A DNA stretch of 7,777 bases from an archaeon (GTDB taxonomy: Archaea; Thermoproteota; Bathyarchaeia; TCS64), in contig JAHLLU010000089.1 in assembly GCA_020444005.1 (NCBI GenBank), forward strand, positions 1 through 7,777. Reading direction: 5' to 3'. Positions 6,200 to 7,777 of this stretch are shown one piece after another. A program made the translations under genes and the position numbers. Numbering within the stretch: the first letter of the stretch is position 1; every line of letters begins with the position of its first letter. Below the pieces are notes generated by a model, which had not been told where the DNA came from, ran no database searches, and saw only the letters and a list, made by a program, of their open reading frames with translations.

Positions 6200-6221
6200 T
6201 TGTCTCAGAATTCTGAGACAA
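6200..6221. promoter_or_regulatory. Perfect 22-bp palindrome after tdh
   Basis: TTGTCTCAG-AATT-CTGAGACAA is fully symmetric and starts 5 bp after the tdh stop. Its right half TTCTGAGACAA is identical to 5130-5140 in the kbl/tdh promoter. It is therefore best read as the strongest copy of the same operator. It could also fold as an RNA hairpin (9-bp stem, AATT loop), with T6 at 6230-6235 downstream, and serve as the tdh terminator. Both roles are possible. Confidence 0.6.
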
Positions 6222-6229
6222 TAACCCTG

Positions 6230-6235
6230 TTTTTT
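6230..6235 (+). terminator. T-run ending the tdh transcript
   Basis: Six T occur 36 nt after the tdh stop and 8 nt after the 22-bp palindrome. This fits an archaeal T-tract terminator, possibly helped by the palindrome as a hairpin. Confidence 0.5.
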
Positions 6236-6284
6236 AGAGTTTAGATGAGCTTTGATAAAAAACGCGTAAAAATTTTCAATAATC

Positions 6285-6300
6285 AAAAAACGCCAAAAAA
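6285..6300 (-). terminator. T-runs ending the gyaR transcript
   Basis: On the minus strand two runs of six T are separated by GGCG, 70-85 nt after the gyaR stop. The whole stretch 6256-6310 is A-rich on the plus strand and otherwise holds no gene. Confidence 0.5.
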
Positions 6301-6310
6301 TTACAATATA

Positions 6311-6361
6311 TTTTCTCGTGGTTTACCCTAGGGTAATGTAAAGGAAAATATGCTGTAAAAA
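6311..6361. repeat. Intergenic repeat copy B with CCCTAGGG palindrome
   Basis: The perfect 14-bp palindrome TTACCCTAGGGTAA (6323-6336) lies within GTTTACCCTAGGG, which is also found at 1020-1032. Similar surroundings (TCGT before, GAAAATA and an A-run after) suggest that about 50 bp are related in the two places. It lies directly beyond the gyaR stop codon. Confidence 0.5.
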
Positions 6362-6369
6362 ATGGGTTT

Positions 6370-7350
6370 CTAACGTAAAACCTCTGGATTTAGCAAGTCC
6401 GGTGGGTGTTCGCCTTTCAAGGCTGCTGTGAGGTTTGTAGCCGCTTTCATCGCCATTGCTAAACGTGTTTCTATTGTCGCGCTGCCTATGTGCGGTGCCA
6501 CTATTACGTTGTCTAGCTTCAGTAGAGGGTTCTTTGGATTAGTTGGTTCTTCGTAGAGTACGTCTAGTCCTGCTCCAGCGATCCAGTGTTCCTTGAGTGC
6601 TTTTGTCAATGCTTTTTCGTCTACTACTGGTCCTCTTGATGTATTGATGAGGTAAGCGGCCTTTTTCATCTTTTTTAGTTCTGGCTCTCCTATGAGGTGC
6701 TTAGTCTTGTCGTTTAATGGCACATGAAGGCTGATATAATCACTTTCAGCAAGAATCTCGTCCATTGACCTGTATTCTACGCCTAGTTTCTCTGCATCAG
6801 GATCAGGGTTCCTGTTATGGTAAAGTATCTTCATATTGAACCCCTTTGCACGTGGAACCACTGCTTTACCTATTCTACCTAATCCAATTATTCCCAAAGT
6901 CTTCCCCGTTATGTCGGAACCAAGAAGCATTTTTGGTCCCCATGCCTTTACCCATTTACCTTCTCGTACAAACTTGTCAACTTCAACAAGTCTTCGGCTT
7001 ATCGCCATCAATAACATGAAAGCACAATCCGCTGTAGTATCTGTGAGAACATCAGGAGTGTTTGTAACCATGACGCCATGCTTTGTAGCCTCATTGACAT
7101 CAATATTGTTGTATCCTACGGCGTAATTGCTCACAACTTTGAGGCGTTTACCCCTATCCAAAAGAGTTTGATCTACTTTATCCGTTAACATTGGGAGTAG
7201 TCCATCAATGTCTTGGACTTTGTCAAGAAGTACCTCTCTCGGTATGGGGTCTTCGTCGCTTGGATAAATCTCTACATCTGCAACTGTTTTTATTAGGTCG
7301 ATGGCTTCGTCAAAGAATTTTCTTGTTACAAGGACTTTGGGTTTTGGCAT
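6370..7350 (-). CDS. gyaR: D-2-hydroxyacid dehydrogenase, glyoxylate/hydroxypyruvate reductase type
   Basis: This is a cytoplasmic enzyme that reduces glyoxylate to glycolate, and often hydroxypyruvate to D-glycerate. Its 326 residues show the complete family pattern: substrate-side SNYAVGYNNIDV (74-85), the dinucleotide motif GLGRIG (156-161), and the catalytic set R239 (INTSRGPVVDE), E268 (LYEEP) and H287 (APHIGSAT). After the second Rossmann strand the sequence is YHNR (177-180) rather than an acidic residue, which favours NADP(H). Closest in style are the archaeal GyaR enzymes; D-3-phosphoglycerate dehydrogenase is an alternative, but there is no C-terminal ACT domain. The ATG at 7350 is supported by GGAG 6 nt upstream. 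The gene is divergent from a winged-helix regulator. Its link with the nearby threonine-to-glycine genes is inferred from shared metabolites only. Confidence 0.88.
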   Translation of the reverse strand: MPKPKVLVTRKFFDEAIDLIKTVADVEIYPSDEDPIPREVLLDKVQDIDGLLPMLTDKVDQTLLDRGKRLKVVSNYAVGYNNIDVNEATKHGVMVTNTPDVLTDTTADCAFMLLMAISRRLVEVDKFVREGKWVKAWGPKMLLGSDITGKTLGIIGLGRIGKAVVPRAKGFNMKILYHNRNPDPDAEKLGVEYRSMDEILAESDYISLHVPLNDKTKHLIGEPELKKMKKAAYLINTSRGPVVDEKALTKALKEHWIAGAGLDVLYEEPTNPKNPLLKLDNVIVAPHIGSATIETRLAMAMKAATNLTAALKGEHPPDLLNPEVLR

Positions 7351-7356
7351 ATTGAT

Positions 7357-7360
7357 CTCC
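7357..7360 (-). promoter_or_regulatory. Shine-Dalgarno site of gyaR
   Basis: GGAG (followed by ATC) lies 6 nt before the ATG on the minus strand. It is one of the better SD sites in the window, and it indicates a leadered mRNA. TATA-like AATATACC (minus strand, 7383-7390) lies upstream. Confidence 0.55.
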
Positions 7361-7406
7361 GTGGTATTTTATTGCGTGTTTGGGTATATTGTTTTCCGTT
7401 AAAGTA

Positions 7407-7427
7407 TGATCAGTTTTTTTCTGATCA
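7407..7427. promoter_or_regulatory. TGATCAG inverted repeat around a T7 spacer
   Basis: TGATCAG-T7-CTGATCA has perfect 7-bp arms, and the right arm lies in the 8-bp palindrome CTGATCAG. It lies in the divergent gyaR/regulator promoter region, upstream of the gyaR TATA candidate and 9 bp from the 23-bp palindrome. It may be an activator site for gyaR or a second regulator site. Confidence 0.45.
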
Positions 7428-7436
7428 GCAAAATTA

Positions 7437-7459
7437 ATATTCAGGAATTTCCTGAATAT
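7437..7459. promoter_or_regulatory. Perfect 23-bp palindrome, likely autoregulatory operator
   Basis: ATATTCAGGAA-T-TTCCTGAATAT has perfect 11-bp arms. It lies between a TATA-like AAATTAATATT (7431-7441, partly overlapping) and the SD of the winged-helix gene, where bound repressor would block transcription. Such long perfect symmetry next to a regulator gene is typical of an operator for a dimeric winged-helix protein. Confidence 0.65.
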
Positions 7460-7464
7460 ACATA

Positions 7465-7469
7465 GGGAG
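7465..7469 (+). promoter_or_regulatory. Shine-Dalgarno site of the winged-helix gene
   Basis: GGGAG lies 5 nt before ATC at 7475, the codon I take as the non-standard start. No ATG, GTG or TTG in frame lies within reach of this site. Confidence 0.5.
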
Positions 7470-7474
7470 TAAAA

Positions 7475-7777
7475 ATCCATCAAATAGACAAGTCCCAACC
7501 CGCAAAAAGGGAAGAACTTGACGAAATATTCGAGGAAACACTAAGACCCCTACAGAGTAGAAACGCTCGCCACATCTATTTGGTTCTTAGAGACTCAAAA
7601 ACAGAGTACCTAACTACATATGACATACAACCCATACTTGAACAACAAGGTAACAAACTCAGCAAAGTCGAGCTAAATAACTGGCTAAGCGCCTTACTGG
7701 ACGCAGGACTTGTCCAAAAAGCACCTGAACGGGGAAAACCCACAACGAGACCCTACAACAGAAGATATACCTATGAT
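7475..7777 (+). CDS. Winged helix-turn-helix transcriptional regulator, 3' end outside window; no standard start codon
   Basis: An open frame runs from a TAG at 7463-7465 to the window edge. The visible 101 codons look like a small DNA-binding protein. An amphipathic charged helix (KREELDEIFEETLRPLQSRNARHIYLVLRDS) comes first. It is followed by TTYDIQPILEQQGNKLSKVELNNWLSALLDAGLVQKA, a clear helix-turn-helix with SKVELNNWLSALLDAGLV as recognition helix. A basic wing follows (PERGKPTTRPYNRRYTY). MarR- or PadR-like regulators have this plan, but the exact family is not recognised. The first in-frame ATG/GTG/TTG is the TTG within YLVLRD, which would remove the first helix. A strong SD at 7465 instead points to ATC 7475 (or ATA 7484) as start, or to a base error. 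The gene probably regulates itself, and perhaps gyaR, through the palindromes just upstream. Confidence 0.7.
   Translation, partial: MHQIDKSQPAKREELDEIFEETLRPLQSRNARHIYLVLRDSKTEYLTTYDIQPILEQQGNKLSKVELNNWLSALLDAGLVQKAPERGKPTTRPYNRRYTYD

Noticed and set aside
6836..7126. Plus-strand open frame opposite gyaR
   Set aside because: It is the antisense shadow of the conserved dinucleotide-binding domain.
7310..7498. 62-codon minus-strand open frame upstream of gyaR
   Set aside because: It runs through the palindromic control region and overlaps the gyaR start in another frame. Its composition is that of AT-rich non-coding DNA.

Overview
The window looks archaeal. Several intergenic regions carry TATA-like boxes at archaeal spacing, and some genes appear leaderless or nearly so. 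A NucS/EndoMS-type mismatch endonuclease ends in a PCNA-binding (PIP-box-like) tail. Threonine dehydrogenase is the short-chain-dehydrogenase type known from Thermoplasma, and a tiny stand-alone C2H2 zinc-finger protein is present. DNA is moderately AT-rich and some start codons are TTG. I cannot name the phylum from this sequence alone. No mobile element, tRNA, rRNA or CRISPR array was seen.

Layout: (1) 1-986, the 3' three quarters of an MFS transporter, closed by a hairpin/T-run. (2) 1062-1302, a palindromic operator-like site and a 56-residue C2H2 zinc-finger gene with a TTG start, convergent with (3) a cytoplasmic trypsin-fold serine peptidase on the minus strand (1325-1996). (4) A divergent control region of about 320 bp (1997-2313) with a TATA box, a 17-bp palindrome and a GATCG-rich leader, leading into (5) a metallo-beta-lactamase-fold hydrolase and nucS (2314-3823), a likely two-gene operon. 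(6) A bidirectional terminator separates nucS from kbl (minus). kbl is divergent from tdh across a compact promoter/operator region (5059-5216). (7) tdh is followed by a perfect 22-bp palindrome, then a convergent gyaR-like 2-hydroxyacid dehydrogenase (minus). (8) gyaR is divergent from the start of a winged-helix regulator that runs off the window. A perfect 23-bp palindrome lies between them.

How the genes fit together: tdh and kbl encode the two consecutive steps that convert L-threonine to glycine plus acetyl-CoA, and they share one divergent control region. GyaR reduces glyoxylate or hydroxypyruvate and is a plausible neighbour in glycine/serine/glyoxylate metabolism. MBL and nucS are linked only by spacing.

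The most interesting signals are regulatory. A 22-bp motif of the form TTGTCYC-N8-GRBACAA occurs three times: between kbl and tdh, just after tdh, and in front of the zinc-finger gene. This suggests a small regulon. A CCCTAGGG-centred palindrome recurs at gene ends. The winged-helix gene has a strong Shine-Dalgarno sequence but no ATG, GTG or TTG start codon, and is fronted by its own near-certain operator.
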